Below, one piece after another: positions 1 to 8,041 of a DNA stretch of 22,487 nucleotides. The notes below the pieces were generated by a model. That model was not told the DNA's origin, did no database searches, and saw nothing but the letters and a program-made list of their open reading frames with translations. The first letter of the stretch is position 1. The number at the start of each line of letters is the position of its first letter. The translations under genes were made by a program, and so were the position numbers. This DNA comes from a virus, in IMG/VR virus record IMGVR_UViG_3300025640_000063, positions 1 through 22,487 of that record; one strand, written 5' to 3'.

Positions 1-3000
1 TTCGTTAAACTATATTTAACGTCGCCTCTTTCCATTTGTTGATCAAGAATGTCTTCAAATTGTTCTGTAATAAGAACACCTAATGCTTCTTGATTTGCTT
101 TCAATGCTTGTGTAATAGGACCGTTTGTTTGAAGATCCTGGCTAATCATATCAAACCCAATCTCTTCTCCCATAGCTTTAGCTATAGAGTTCTTTCTACC
201 AGGAATTGGCTTCCCATCAGGTCCAATAATTTTACTTATAAAGAATTCATCAGAAATCTCTTGAGCAATATTTGGTACTCTACGCTGAATGTCAGCACCA
301 GATGTTTTACCTTTTGATCCTGTAGATGTTTTTTCTCTATCAATGTTATCTGAAGATTTCCACACATCACTATTAACAAACTTAGGAATAAAAACATTGT
401 CTCCAAAAGAGGTTTCAACCTTTTCTCCTTTTGCATTAAGCATGTATTTACCTCCTACAGACTTTTGAACGCCCTCAGGCATAAAAGTAAGTAGATAAGT
501 AGTAGTCATGTTCTCCAGGATAGCCTTTTTGTTAGCTTTAAGGTAGTCTTGTATCTCGTTGTTCTTAATACCACCCATCTCTTTTTTAAACGTGATGTCG
601 GCTTGTTTTCCAATTTCTTTTCTAATCTCTGCAATGATAGGTGTGACAGAAGCATTCTTGCTTATAACTGCATCAATCCTTGTTTTTAAAACTCTAACTG
701 TAGATATTACTTTTTCTTTTACTGCTTTTAGTCCATCTACACTTAATACCTTTTGCTGAATAAGATTTTTGTATTTACTTTCAGCAACAACAACATTTTC
801 ACTATCATAAGAAGTATCAGCTGTAACCCCTTTAGCTTCTGATACGTCCTCATCAAACTGAGAATCTGTTACTTTACCTGTATTCAAAGCACCTTTCATT
901 CTATTGTTTAACTGAGCCATTAAATAACCGAACAAAGAGTCGTTCTGCTTTGGATCAAATTTAGCAATATAAGGTAACATATTAGCTATGGTTTCACTAA
1001 CCATATTATCTATGTTAAATCCAGGTAATGAATTAAGATTAACAATATTACCTTTTTTAGTTTTAAATACTAATGACTTAGACTTTATAAAACCTCTTAA
1101 TATAGTATATATTTTAGGATTATCTTTGTTAAACCCGTCTGGGTTATTACCTATATCGTCAAGTTCTTTTTTAGATTTAGCTGTAACTTCTTTTAGTTCT
1201 TGGTTACTTTTTCTAGTAGGCTTTGGTTTTGACTTAGCTACTGGTTTTGCTTTTTGATTTACCGCAGACTTATCAAATAATACAATGTTCTCAGTATCTT
1301 TACCAGATCTTAAATCAGAGTCTGTGAACCTAGTTGCTTTAATACCTTTTTCAGCAAGAGCTTCGTTTAGTTTACCTAAATCTTCCTTAGTAAAAGCATT
1401 GTCAAATCTAGCATCTATTAATTCATATAAACGAGAATCGTCTACTGTCCAACCTTCTACTCTTGGTTGTATGTTAAGCTCTCTTATTACTTCGAACACT
1501 TCAGCTTCAGTAGCTATTTCAGATTCGTTTATTTTAAAGCTTTGCACTTTCCCGTTGTTGCCTTTAGCATACTCCTCTGCTTGCTCTTTGCTTTCTGAAA
1601 AGTAAACGGCACCATCTATATCATTAACGGTTTTAACTGTTCCTCCGTGAAATACTTCAATCTCCTTCTCAGGATCTTTAGATATAACCGTTGCTTCTTT
1701 TTGAGCTCTTGCAAGTTTACCTTCTATGTTAGCTTTTTGCTGCTCGTAAACATCGAAATCAATTTCACCATCATCGTATTCATTTTCAAGTTGTTCTAAC
1801 TGTTGGTTGAACTTAGTAATACTTAAGCTATCTTTTGTTGATTTATCATCTTCGTTATTAACAGCAGTTTTAACTATAGGATCTTGTACTGTTTTTCCTC
1901 CGAAGTGACTAGCTTTATTGTAGTCTTTTACAAAGCGGTACGCGCTATCTCCAGTCTGTAACTGAGCTTTAGCTGGTAAAAACTTATTAGCAAAAAACTT
2001 AATTCTATCTACTGTGCTTTCTGTTACTTTTTGACCGTCAGCCAATACATCAGACATAGCGTTCATTGCCTCTTCGTAGTAGTCTTTTTCCTTTACAAGT
2101 TCTCCTTCAATGTTTTTGCTAGTATAGCTTTCGTCAATTCTAAACTTAACTTTAGCATATAGATCAGGTTGATTTTTTTGTAAGTATGATAACAAGCTTT
2201 CACCTGCTGCATTTATATTATCTTGATTCTTATTAAAGTTTTCTCTAGCATATTTATGTAAAACTTCATGTGCAAAAATTCCTGTTCTCCTATTCTTAAT
2301 AGAAGATTCCATGTTAATTACAATTTGATTACTTCCTTTTATTGCCCCCCCCTCAAAAGCTCCATCATTTATAAGTTCCCTAAGCGTTCTTTTATCACCG
2401 GCTTGTGCAGGATCGTTTAATTTTCCAGGGTTATTCTTTTCATAAAAATCAATAAGATCTTGCTTAGTTTCTGCAACAATAAATTCAACATCTAAACCTA
2501 TATCGTCTGCAAACTTTTGAGCGTTTGTTTGCCCTTTTAGTATTCTTGCTTTATAAGTTTTATCAACGTAATTATTTAAAGCCTTATCGTTTATTTCTTT
2601 TGTAGTAGGTTCTTTTGCGCCTTCTTTTTTATTTTCTTTTAACAATACAATAGCTTCGTCAACTTCAGCTTGTTTCGCTTCAGGTGATAAATTAACAAAA
2701 TTGTTTACTACATATTGAGTGCTTTCAGCAAGCATTTTGCCCCTGTAAAGTTTATAGCCTCCTGCGCTATCCAAAGAAACGCCTTGCACGGCCGCGTTTT
2801 TTCTAGCAGCTTCCATGTCTGTCTCGTTGGTTAAGATTTGTTCTCTTTCACCCGCTAGCTTATTAAACTCACCTCTTAGTACTTTTTCTATACCAGCTAA
2901 CTGACTGGCTTTAATATTAGGATTAGCATAGGCATCAATTAATCTTTTGTTTATCTTACGTATTTTTCTGTTTACCTCACCTACTGCTTTTAAAGCCTCT

Positions 3001-5330
3001 GGAGATAAATCTGCACCTACTTTAAATAGAACCCCGTCCTCTAAAGCTTTTCCCTGTGTTATTAAATCATCTACAGTTTGTTGTGCTTCTGTAGGTAAAT
3101 TTAAGTTTGCTAAGGCTGGATCAGATGGCCCTTCAATTTTTAATTTTGTTAATTCTCGTAATTTATTAGTTATACTAGATAACTCGCTAACTTCTGCTTT
3201 ATTTGCTAATTCACTTATTATAGCTTGCTTAACACCTTTAAATGCCATAGCTGCTCCAATACCACCACCCATTAAAGCTCCTTGAGCAAAACTCTCAAGA
3301 CCACCTTCAAAATAGTTTTTGTCTTCTCCTAAAATATGAATATCACCAAAGTTTGTAACTAATGTAGTAGCAAATTCAGAACCACCTTCTACTCTAAAAC
3401 CATTCGCTAAAGTCTTACCAACGAACTCAAATCCTTCTTTTACTGTTTGAGGAGGTAGTATTTTAATACCGTCTTTCAAACCTTTCAAAAGTCTCATTGT
3501 ACCTATTTTCTCAAAAGCTACTTCAGCTATACCCGCTATTGCTTGATTACTCAATATTTTCCAGTCTGGTATATTAAGAAGTTCCGCGTCTTTACCCATT
3601 TGAGTTTCAATAGAAGCACGTTCTAATTGATCCATTTCAGGATTATCTGCTAACAGCTTATTATTGTTAGCCATTCTTTCAGCAGCATCTTTCTGCTTAA
3701 TAGCCATTCCCATACCAGATCCACCAGCTCCAGATAAAAAGAACAAAGGCATAGCCGCAGGTCCTGTCATTGCCATACCTAAAGAAGGTAATAAGTTAGG
3801 TAAGGATCCAGCAACCCATCTACCCGCGTCACTAATACTACCTATGTTGTCAACAGTTACTGCTCTTTGAAAATTTTCCATTTCCTTTTGCATATCCCCA
3901 CCTAATGAAACTAAACCAAAGTTCTGTTCCACTTGAGTAGATAACTTAACTCCACTTGACATTTTTGCTAAAGCATAAGGATCTCTAAGTAAAGCTAATT
4001 GCGCAATGCTATACGCAACATCTGTTCCCATTGACTTAGTAGCCGATAAAAGTTGTTCTAGCCTATCGTAGTTCCTATTAAAATCATCAATAGCATAAGG
4101 AACAGCTTTTTCTCTATCCGCTACCCCAGAAGCTTCCAATGTAGCCTGAGCTATTTGCAATTCATTCTGTTGCTTTAAATACGATGACTGCAGTTCAAAT
4201 GCTTGTAAATAGTTTTCTTTACTTTTAGTTGTATCGTAATTAGTTATAGCTACTTCTAGTTCGTCTCTTGTTTTAAATAAAGTTGCAGCGTTATTTTTAA
4301 AGTTAGATATTTTTTCTTCGTCTTCGGAAGCTAATGCTAATATAGCTGTTCTATCAGAAGGGCTTAATCCACTAACGTACTCAGAAGATTTATCTAAAGC
4401 ATATTGCTTTTTGCGTTCGTTGTCATACAAAGATATTTCAAAATCATCAACATCTCCTACAAATCCGTTTTTTCTCCAGTCTTTATATGCTTTAAATTCT
4501 TCAGGACTATTGAAGTCTTCTACTACAGATCGTTTTTTTATTCTTTTAATTCCACCTCCGTTATAAAGTCTAGCTTCTTCTGGTTTCATTAATCCAGACG
4601 CTCGGTACTCTTTAAACGTCATTGTAGCTGTTCTAGCATCTTCTTCTTGAAACTTCTTTAACCTGTCAGCTTTTATGCTAGCATTCAATTCGTCTCTAGT
4701 TAAGTCTGGAGCTGTTATTTGTTCAACATAGTTTTCATACGTTGAAGATTCCTTACTAGCGGTTTGACTTACGTAATTTGAATCACCGTTTTTTTCTATA
4801 TATCTATTGATTAGCTCTGCAGATTCTGCTAAATCCTCTTTGCTTTGATTTTTACCAACTTTAATAGCTGAAAGAAGATCTACTAAAACACCTAATTCCG
4901 GATCAGCTTTATCTACTCTAGACAATGATACTGCATCAAGACTACCTAAAGCGGTAACTTGCTCAACAGTTATTCCTAACCTGGAAAGCTTTTTGTTTAA
5001 GAAAGGGGCTATATCTTCCTCACTTCCTTTGCTTAATTCTTCTGCGGTAACATAGTATTTAGGATCAGTCTTTGGTAATTCCGAAGAAGTATCGTCCAAG
5101 TCTAATACCGTACCCATTGGTGTTGTTTGGTTGTTTGGCAGAGCATTTACACCTGCTGCGCTGCCTGTTGTATTTCCCGGATCTTTAATTTCTGCAATCT
5201 CCTCGGTTATAAGCGTTAGCTTAGCTTCTATTAAGTATTCTTCAAAAGTGTATCCACTTGATTCTGCTACTTCTCTAATTTGATCTTCAGTTATTACTTT
5301 CCCTGTTCCTTCTTGACGGTAATCGCTCAT
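1..5330 (-). CDS. Giant phage polyvalent protein (3' end cut by the window edge): zincin metallopeptidase plus ADP-ribosyltransferase-like domains
   Basis: One uninterrupted frame runs from ATG at 5330 to the left edge, giving at least 1776 residues with no stop seen. Visible in order: an acidic helical N-terminus (1-500); a hydrophobic Gly/Pro/Met-rich stretch from W505 to about 543; a second one at 681-697 (FAQGALMGGGIGAAMAF); the zinc-peptidase signature HEVLH at 1021-1025 with a candidate third ligand in EEAMNAM (1086-1092); an ADP-ribosyltransferase-like domain about 1220-1356 (FHGG at 1227-1230, YFSESKEQAEEYA at 1243-1255, ENIVLFD at 1347-1353); a Lys/Pro linker; and FDPKQNDSLFGYL at 1458-1470. 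Very long proteins stringing such enzymatic domains together are known as phage polyvalent proteins and are thought to be ejected with the DNA. The position after internal-virion-type genes fits. Active enzyme function is inferred. The start has an A-rich, SD-less leader 25 bases after the previous stop. Gene presence is near certain; the domain calls are fairly strong. Confidence 0.88.
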   Translation of the reverse strand, partial: MSDYRQEGTGKVITEDQIREVAESSGYTFEEYLIEAKLTLITEEIAEIKDPGNTTGSAAGVNALPNNQTTPMGTVLDLDDTSSELPKTDPKYYVTAEELSKGSEEDIAPFLNKKLSRLGITVEQVTALGSLDAVSLSRVDKADPELGVLVDLLSAIKVGKNQSKEDLAESAELINRYIEKNGDSNYVSQTASKESSTYENYVEQITAPDLTRDELNASIKADRLKKFQEEDARTATMTFKEYRASGLMKPEEARLYNGGGIKRIKKRSVVEDFNSPEEFKAYKDWRKNGFVGDVDDFEISLYDNERKKQYALDKSSEYVSGLSPSDRTAILALASEDEEKISNFKNNAATLFKTRDELEVAITNYDTTKSKENYLQAFELQSSYLKQQNELQIAQATLEASGVADREKAVPYAIDDFNRNYDRLEQLLSATKSMGTDVAYSIAQLALLRDPYALAKMSSGVKLSTQVEQNFGLVSLGGDMQKEMENFQRAVTVDNIGSISDAGRWVAGSLPNLLPSLGMAMTGPAAMPLFFLSGAGGSGMGMAIKQKDAAERMANNNKLLADNPEMDQLERASIETQMGKDAELLNIPDWKILSNQAIAGIAEVAFEKIGTMRLLKGLKDGIKILPPQTVKEGFEFVGKTLANGFRVEGGSEFATTLVTNFGDIHILGEDKNYFEGGLESFAQGALMGGGIGAAMAFKGVKQAIISELANKAEVSELSSITNKLRELTKLKIEGPSDPALANLNLPTEAQQTVDDLITQGKALEDGVLFKVGADLSPEALKAVGEVNRKIRKINKRLIDAYANPNIKASQLAGIEKVLRGEFNKLAGEREQILTNETDMEAARKNAAVQGVSLDSAGGYKLYRGKMLAESTQYVVNNFVNLSPEAKQAEVDEAIVLLKENKKEGAKEPTTKEINDKALNNYVDKTYKARILKGQTNAQKFADDIGLDVEFIVAETKQDLIDFYEKNNPGKLNDPAQAGDKRTLRELINDGAFEGGAIKGSNQIVINMESSIKNRRTGIFAHEVLHKYARENFNKNQDNINAAGESLLSYLQKNQPDLYAKVKFRIDESYTSKNIEGELVKEKDYYEEAMNAMSDVLADGQKVTESTVDRIKFFANKFLPAKAQLQTGDSAYRFVKDYNKASHFGGKTVQDPIVKTAVNNEDDKSTKDSLSITKFNQQLEQLENEYDDGEIDFDVYEQQKANIEGKLARAQKEATVISKDPEKEIEVFHGGTVKTVNDIDGAVYFSESKEQAEEYAKGNNGKVQSFKINESEIATEAEVFEVIRELNIQPRVEGWTVDDSRLYELIDARFDNAFTKEDLGKLNEALAEKGIKATRFTDSDLRSGKDTENIVLFDKSAVNQKAKPVAKSKPKPTRKSNQELKEVTAKSKKELDDIGNNPDGFNKDNPKIYTILRGFIKSKSLVFKTKKGNIVNLNSLPGFNIDNMVSETIANMLPYIAKFDPKQNDSLFGYLMAQLNNRMKGALNTGKVTDSQFDEDVSEAKGVTADTSYDSENVVVAESKYKNLIQQKVLSVDGLKAVKEKVISTVRVLKTRIDAVISKNASVTPIIAEIRKEIGKQADITFKKEMGGIKNNEIQDYLKANKKAILENMTTTYLLTFMPEGVQKSVGGKYMLNAKGEKVETSFGDNVFIPKFVNSDVWKSSDNIDREKTSTGSKGKTSGADIQRRVPNIAQEISDEFFISKIIGPDGKPIPGRKNSIAKAMGEEIGFDMISQDLQTNGPITQALKANQEALGVLITEQFEDILDQQMERGDVKYSLT
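1263..1673 (-). other. ADP-ribosyltransferase-like (ART-PolyVal-type) domain inside the giant protein
   Basis: Residues about 1220-1356 of the giant protein. The block begins EVFHGGTV (H1228 as the candidate first catalytic residue), continues with YFSESKEQAEEYA (1243-1255; Y1254 or Y1243 as the candidate second residue), and ends with a Glu at 1347 just before NIVLFD. In polyvalent-protein ART domains the usual pattern is an HGT-like strand, then a 'F-x-D/E-S-x-x-x-A-x-x-Y-A' helix start, then E-x-(I/V)-V-x-F-D near the end. All three landmarks occur here in the right order and spacing. Catalysis and the target are not known from sequence. Confidence 0.68.
2070..2270 (-). other. HEXXH zincin-type metallopeptidase core inside the giant protein
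   Basis: HEVLH at residues 1021-1025 (2256-2270) is preceded by a hydrophobic strand-like run (GIFA). A second helix with paired glutamates, YYEEAMNAMSDVL, follows about 60 residues later; E1086 or E1087 is the candidate third zinc ligand. The upstream stretch (about 900-1015) alternates strands and helices, as zincins do. HEXXH followed by a downstream Glu helix is the gluzincin-like layout seen in phage polyvalent proteins. A short HEXXH can occur by chance, but the hydrophobic context, the second Glu helix and the neighbouring ART domain make chance unlikely. Confidence 0.65.
3696..3818 (-). other. Hydrophobic Gly/Pro/Met-rich segment of the giant protein
   Basis: Residues about 505-545 start WVAGSLPNLLPSLG and continue through a run rich in Met, Ala, Phe, Leu and Gly (TGPAAMPLFFLSGAGG), then return to charged sequence. 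A shorter glycine-zipper-like hydrophobic segment lies at 681-697. Such segments in ejected phage proteins may insert into the host envelope during DNA entry. That role is inferred from composition only. Confidence 0.5.
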
Positions 5331-5355
5331 AATTGTTTTTTATTGTAATAGTTAT

Positions 5356-6765
5356 TTAGTTAGGTACTTTTCTTATAACACTGTCACCAGCTAAAGCTCT
5401 CCATGCTTTTTCGTTTAAAGTGTACTGTTTAGTTTTAGCATTGTATAAATACATTTTTATTTGTGCATTAGGGTCACTAGAAATGGTAGAGGGCTCTCTC
5501 AGCTTAGCGCCATATTGATCTTTCTGTATTACTGTTTTTCCGTCTACCTCTTTTGTTATATAGTCTCCTAAAACTGTCGTCTTTTTTGAAATCATATAAT
5601 CTTTTTTAGACGTCCCCGTTCTATTAAACTTCATGCCGTTGAATACAACATCATTCAGCCCCCCACCAGTTTTTCCCTTAGCTAATTGAGCTAAAGCATT
5701 ACTAGATGCAAAGTAAGTTTGGCTTTTATCTTTTGGCTTCGCTTGTTTCAATGTAAAACCAAGATTAAGTTGAGCTTTATCTAAAGCCTTACTAATATAA
5801 TAGTCTTGAATATCGTCTTGAACTTTTTCTCTCCCCTCTTTTTCTATAGCTTCTTTAAGGGTGGTGCTTTTTCCTAAACGATCTTGCCAAATGCTACTAG
5901 CATAACCATAATTTGAATTATTTTCGAATAGATCGTTACTTAAGTCTTTTGCTGCATTTTCAAGAGCAGGCATATTTACGCCATATGTCGCGGTCTCTAC
6001 TCCAGCAATCATTTCAGTACCTGTTTTAATTAAATGTTTGTTAGCTATTAATGTTTCTTTAGTTACATCTTTACCAAACCCTAATGCTGTAGAGTACATG
6101 TCTATATCAGCCGTATCGTCTTGGACCGTTTTAAACAGTGATTGATCTGGATTAGCGGCTAAGCTCTGTGTAATATTGGATATATTAAGCCTGAAAGTTT
6201 CGCCTTTATCATTTGTAGTTACCAAAACTCTACCTCCGTTTTCGTCTTCAATCTTAGTATTCTCGCCTCCATTCTTTAAATCCATACCAACTCCCATTAA
6301 GTTAATATCGTTTGAAAAACTTACAGATCCTGTTGTACCTGCTTTTAGCTGCATAGATTCATTAAGTTGATCAACAATGTATTTACCTGTAGCCATTTCT
6401 CCCACGAGCTGCTCAGGGTATTTTTGTAATCTAGTAATTTCAGCTTTGGCTTTAGCTCTTTCTTCTGGTGAAGAAAAGGTTTGGTTTAATATAGCAAATT
6501 GGCCACTTATTGCATTTTTGATTCCTTTACTTTTTTCAAATACTTGGGTTTGAAAATTACTGCTACCTTCTTTAAGATTGAGCCCCATTTTGTTAACATT
6601 GTCGTCAACAGCTTGAGAAGCAGCTAAGCCTTCTGTTATTAAAGCAGCTTTACGCCCTCTTTCAGCGGTAGCAAATGTAAGAACATCACCCGCAAGTTTG
6701 TTTATGCTTTCATACACTACAGCCCCTGTGTTGATTGGTTCTGCTTTTGGATTTCTATAACTCAT
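5356..6765 (-). CDS. Uncharacterised virion-region protein (469 aa), possible internal or cargo protein
   Basis: I do not recognise this family. The protein starts MSYRNPKAEP and is mostly polar and helical: an Ala/Lys-rich N-terminal part (about 20-150), a mixed middle with Gly/Asp/Asn-rich turns (about 155-215), and a more basic C-terminal part (about 320-469). It has no signal peptide, no transmembrane segment and no enzyme motif that I can name. It lies between the Ala/Gln-rich internal-virion-type gene (18-base gap) and the giant polyvalent gene (25-base gap), on the same strand with the same SD-less A-rich leader. This makes a packaged or ejected virion component the most likely role, by context only. 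It could also be a chaperone or assembly factor for the giant neighbour. No truncation or frameshift is evident. Confidence 0.55.
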   Translation of the reverse strand: MSYRNPKAEPINTGAVVYESINKLAGDVLTFATAERGRKAALITEGLAASQAVDDNVNKMGLNLKEGSSNFQTQVFEKSKGIKNAISGQFAILNQTFSSPEERAKAKAEITRLQKYPEQLVGEMATGKYIVDQLNESMQLKAGTTGSVSFSNDINLMGVGMDLKNGGENTKIEDENGGRVLVTTNDKGETFRLNISNITQSLAANPDQSLFKTVQDDTADIDMYSTALGFGKDVTKETLIANKHLIKTGTEMIAGVETATYGVNMPALENAAKDLSNDLFENNSNYGYASSIWQDRLGKSTTLKEAIEKEGREKVQDDIQDYYISKALDKAQLNLGFTLKQAKPKDKSQTYFASSNALAQLAKGKTGGGLNDVVFNGMKFNRTGTSKKDYMISKKTTVLGDYITKEVDGKTVIQKDQYGAKLREPSTISSDPNAQIKMYLYNAKTKQYTLNEKAWRALAGDSVIRKVPN

Positions 6766-6783
6766 ATATTATTGTTATTACTA

Positions 6784-7623
6784 TTAATTTCGACCTAAAA
6801 CTGGCGCCACCTGGTTGTCTAGTGGATTGTACGCTCCTAAATTTGCATTAATTGGTGCAGATTTTAAACTACCCCCTGCAAGTTTTGCTACCGGACGTGG
6901 CCCACTAACTAATCCGCCTACTGATGAAGCTACACCGCCTAAGCCTCCAATAGCACTACCAATAGCAGCATTTTTATTTGCTTGATGTTGAGCTACAGCT
7001 CCTTGAGCATTTTCAACTTGAGCTTGAGCTCTATCTAATGCCTCGCCTTCTCTTACCTCTGTTGCTTTAAATACGTAATCTGCGCCTTGAGCTTCTGCAT
7101 TTTGAATTCTTTGAGCTTCACTCATGTTTACATTCTGTAATCTTTGTTGCTCACCCATTTTAGCTTGATCAATTTGACCCTGGGCTGCGGCTGCGTTTTG
7201 TTGATTAGCCACTTCTTGTTGTTCAATAGATGCAGATACGCCTTTTTTGCTTTGTAAAGCGGCTTGAGCTAATGCAGTTGCACCACCCGCACTTGCACCT
7301 GTAGCAGCTAAAGTATCTAAAGTATTTGCTAATGAAATATCAGCTTCTTCTATTTGCATTTCGGCAGCTTGAGTTGCAACACCTATGTTTGCATATCTAT
7401 TTTTTAAATTACCAGAAGTGTCGGAAGCCATACTTGATAAGTTTTCCATGTTCTCATATGGATTTATAATAGCTTGTCTTGAATTTTCAAGCTCTTCTAA
7501 CCTACCTTTAGCCCTAGCTACGTCTCCTTTAGCTCCTTGAGCTTTTTGATGCGCACCAATTGCTTGAACTGTTGAACCAATTACCATCGCACTGGCCGCT
7601 ACTACTGATGTTACTACTGCCAT
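6784..7623 (-). CDS. Internal virion (ejection-type) protein, Ala/Gln-rich with hydrophobic ends
   Basis: A 279-residue protein. The N-terminus is hydrophobic (residues 1-22, AVVTSVVAASAMVIGSTVQA), followed by a charged helix (25-60). A long Ala/Gln/Glu-rich region from about 85 to 220 reads as coiled coil. Then comes a Gly/Ala-rich hydrophobic segment (219-241, ending GGLGGVASSVGGLVSG) and a Pro/Asn tail. This layout resembles the small internal virion proteins of podoviruses, such as T7 gp14-type ejection proteins, which are packed in the head and form part of a channel across the cell envelope. The match is in composition and position, not proven homology. The gene starts only 2 bases after the acetyltransferase stop codon, so the two are probably translationally linked. 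An alternative is a minor neck or head component. Confidence 0.62.
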   Translation of the reverse strand: MAVVTSVVAASAMVIGSTVQAIGAHQKAQGAKGDVARAKGRLEELENSRQAIINPYENMENLSSMASDTSGNLKNRYANIGVATQAAEMQIEEADISLANTLDTLAATGASAGGATALAQAALQSKKGVSASIEQQEVANQQNAAAAQGQIDQAKMGEQQRLQNVNMSEAQRIQNAEAQGADYVFKATEVREGEALDRAQAQVENAQGAVAQHQANKNAAIGSAIGGLGGVASSVGGLVSGPRPVAKLAGGSLKSAPINANLGAYNPLDNQVAPVLGRN

Positions 7624-7625
7624 TT

Positions 7626-8027
7626 TTATATATTTTTAATTATTTCGTAAGATGGATTATCATCCACCGTATACCCTAGTTTTTTATGTTTATCTATAAG
7701 GCTTTTACTTCTGCCTATGCTAAGAATAACTTTAAAACCACCTTCTATACCCCATTCTTCTAATGATGATATTAGTAGTTCTATAGCTTCTGACTTATTT
7801 CTTTCCTCTGGGTTGCCTACAATCCACTCCATCCAAGCTATTTTAGAATTTGTGGCATAAAGAAAACCAGCTACAACAGGTATACCGTTTCTTTCAATCA
7901 TAATACCTCCAGTGCCATTTTCTGGTAGTAAGTCCCTAGCTAAAGGCTCCCAGTCTGGCCATGACGCCCACCATTTAACTATTGTATCATAGTCTTCAGA
8001 TGTTAATCTTCTTTTACTTAATTCCAT
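7626..8027 (-). CDS. GNAT-fold acetyltransferase-like protein in the virion gene cluster
   Basis: A 133-residue protein, close to the minimal size of a GNAT domain. It starts with a helix and a Trp-rich stretch (DTIVKWWASWPDW, 14-26). A beta hairpin follows (GGIMIERNGIPVVAGFLYAT, 40-59), then the strand IAWMEWIVGNPEERN (63-77). The helix AIELLISSLEEWG (81-93) occupies the acetyl-CoA-binding position, and the last part runs SLIDKHKKLGYT (109-120), the usual GNAT ending in which a Gly/Phe/Tyr strand follows the last helix. The classical Q/R-x-x-G-x-G/A loop is degenerate, so cofactor use is uncertain. Similar small GNAT proteins recur within structural clusters of marine phages. The substrate is unknown: it could modify a virion protein or a host protein. 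Confidence 0.75.
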   Translation of the reverse strand: MELSKRRLTSEDYDTIVKWWASWPDWEPLARDLLPENGTGGIMIERNGIPVVAGFLYATNSKIAWMEWIVGNPEERNKSEAIELLISSLEEWGIEGGFKVILSIGRSKSLIDKHKKLGYTVDDNPSYEIIKNI

Positions 8028-8041
8028 TTAATTGATTTAAT

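Noticed and set aside
2345-2352. The C8 run as a programmed frameshift site
   Set aside because: The frame is intact on both sides, and the downstream HEXXH, ART and sigma-like motifs all read in the same frame as the N-terminus, so no shift is required.
90-4592. Several plus-strand open frames of 62-112 residues
   Set aside because: They lie wholly inside the giant minus-strand gene, have low-complexity or hydrophobic translations and no recognisable motifs. They are antisense shadows.
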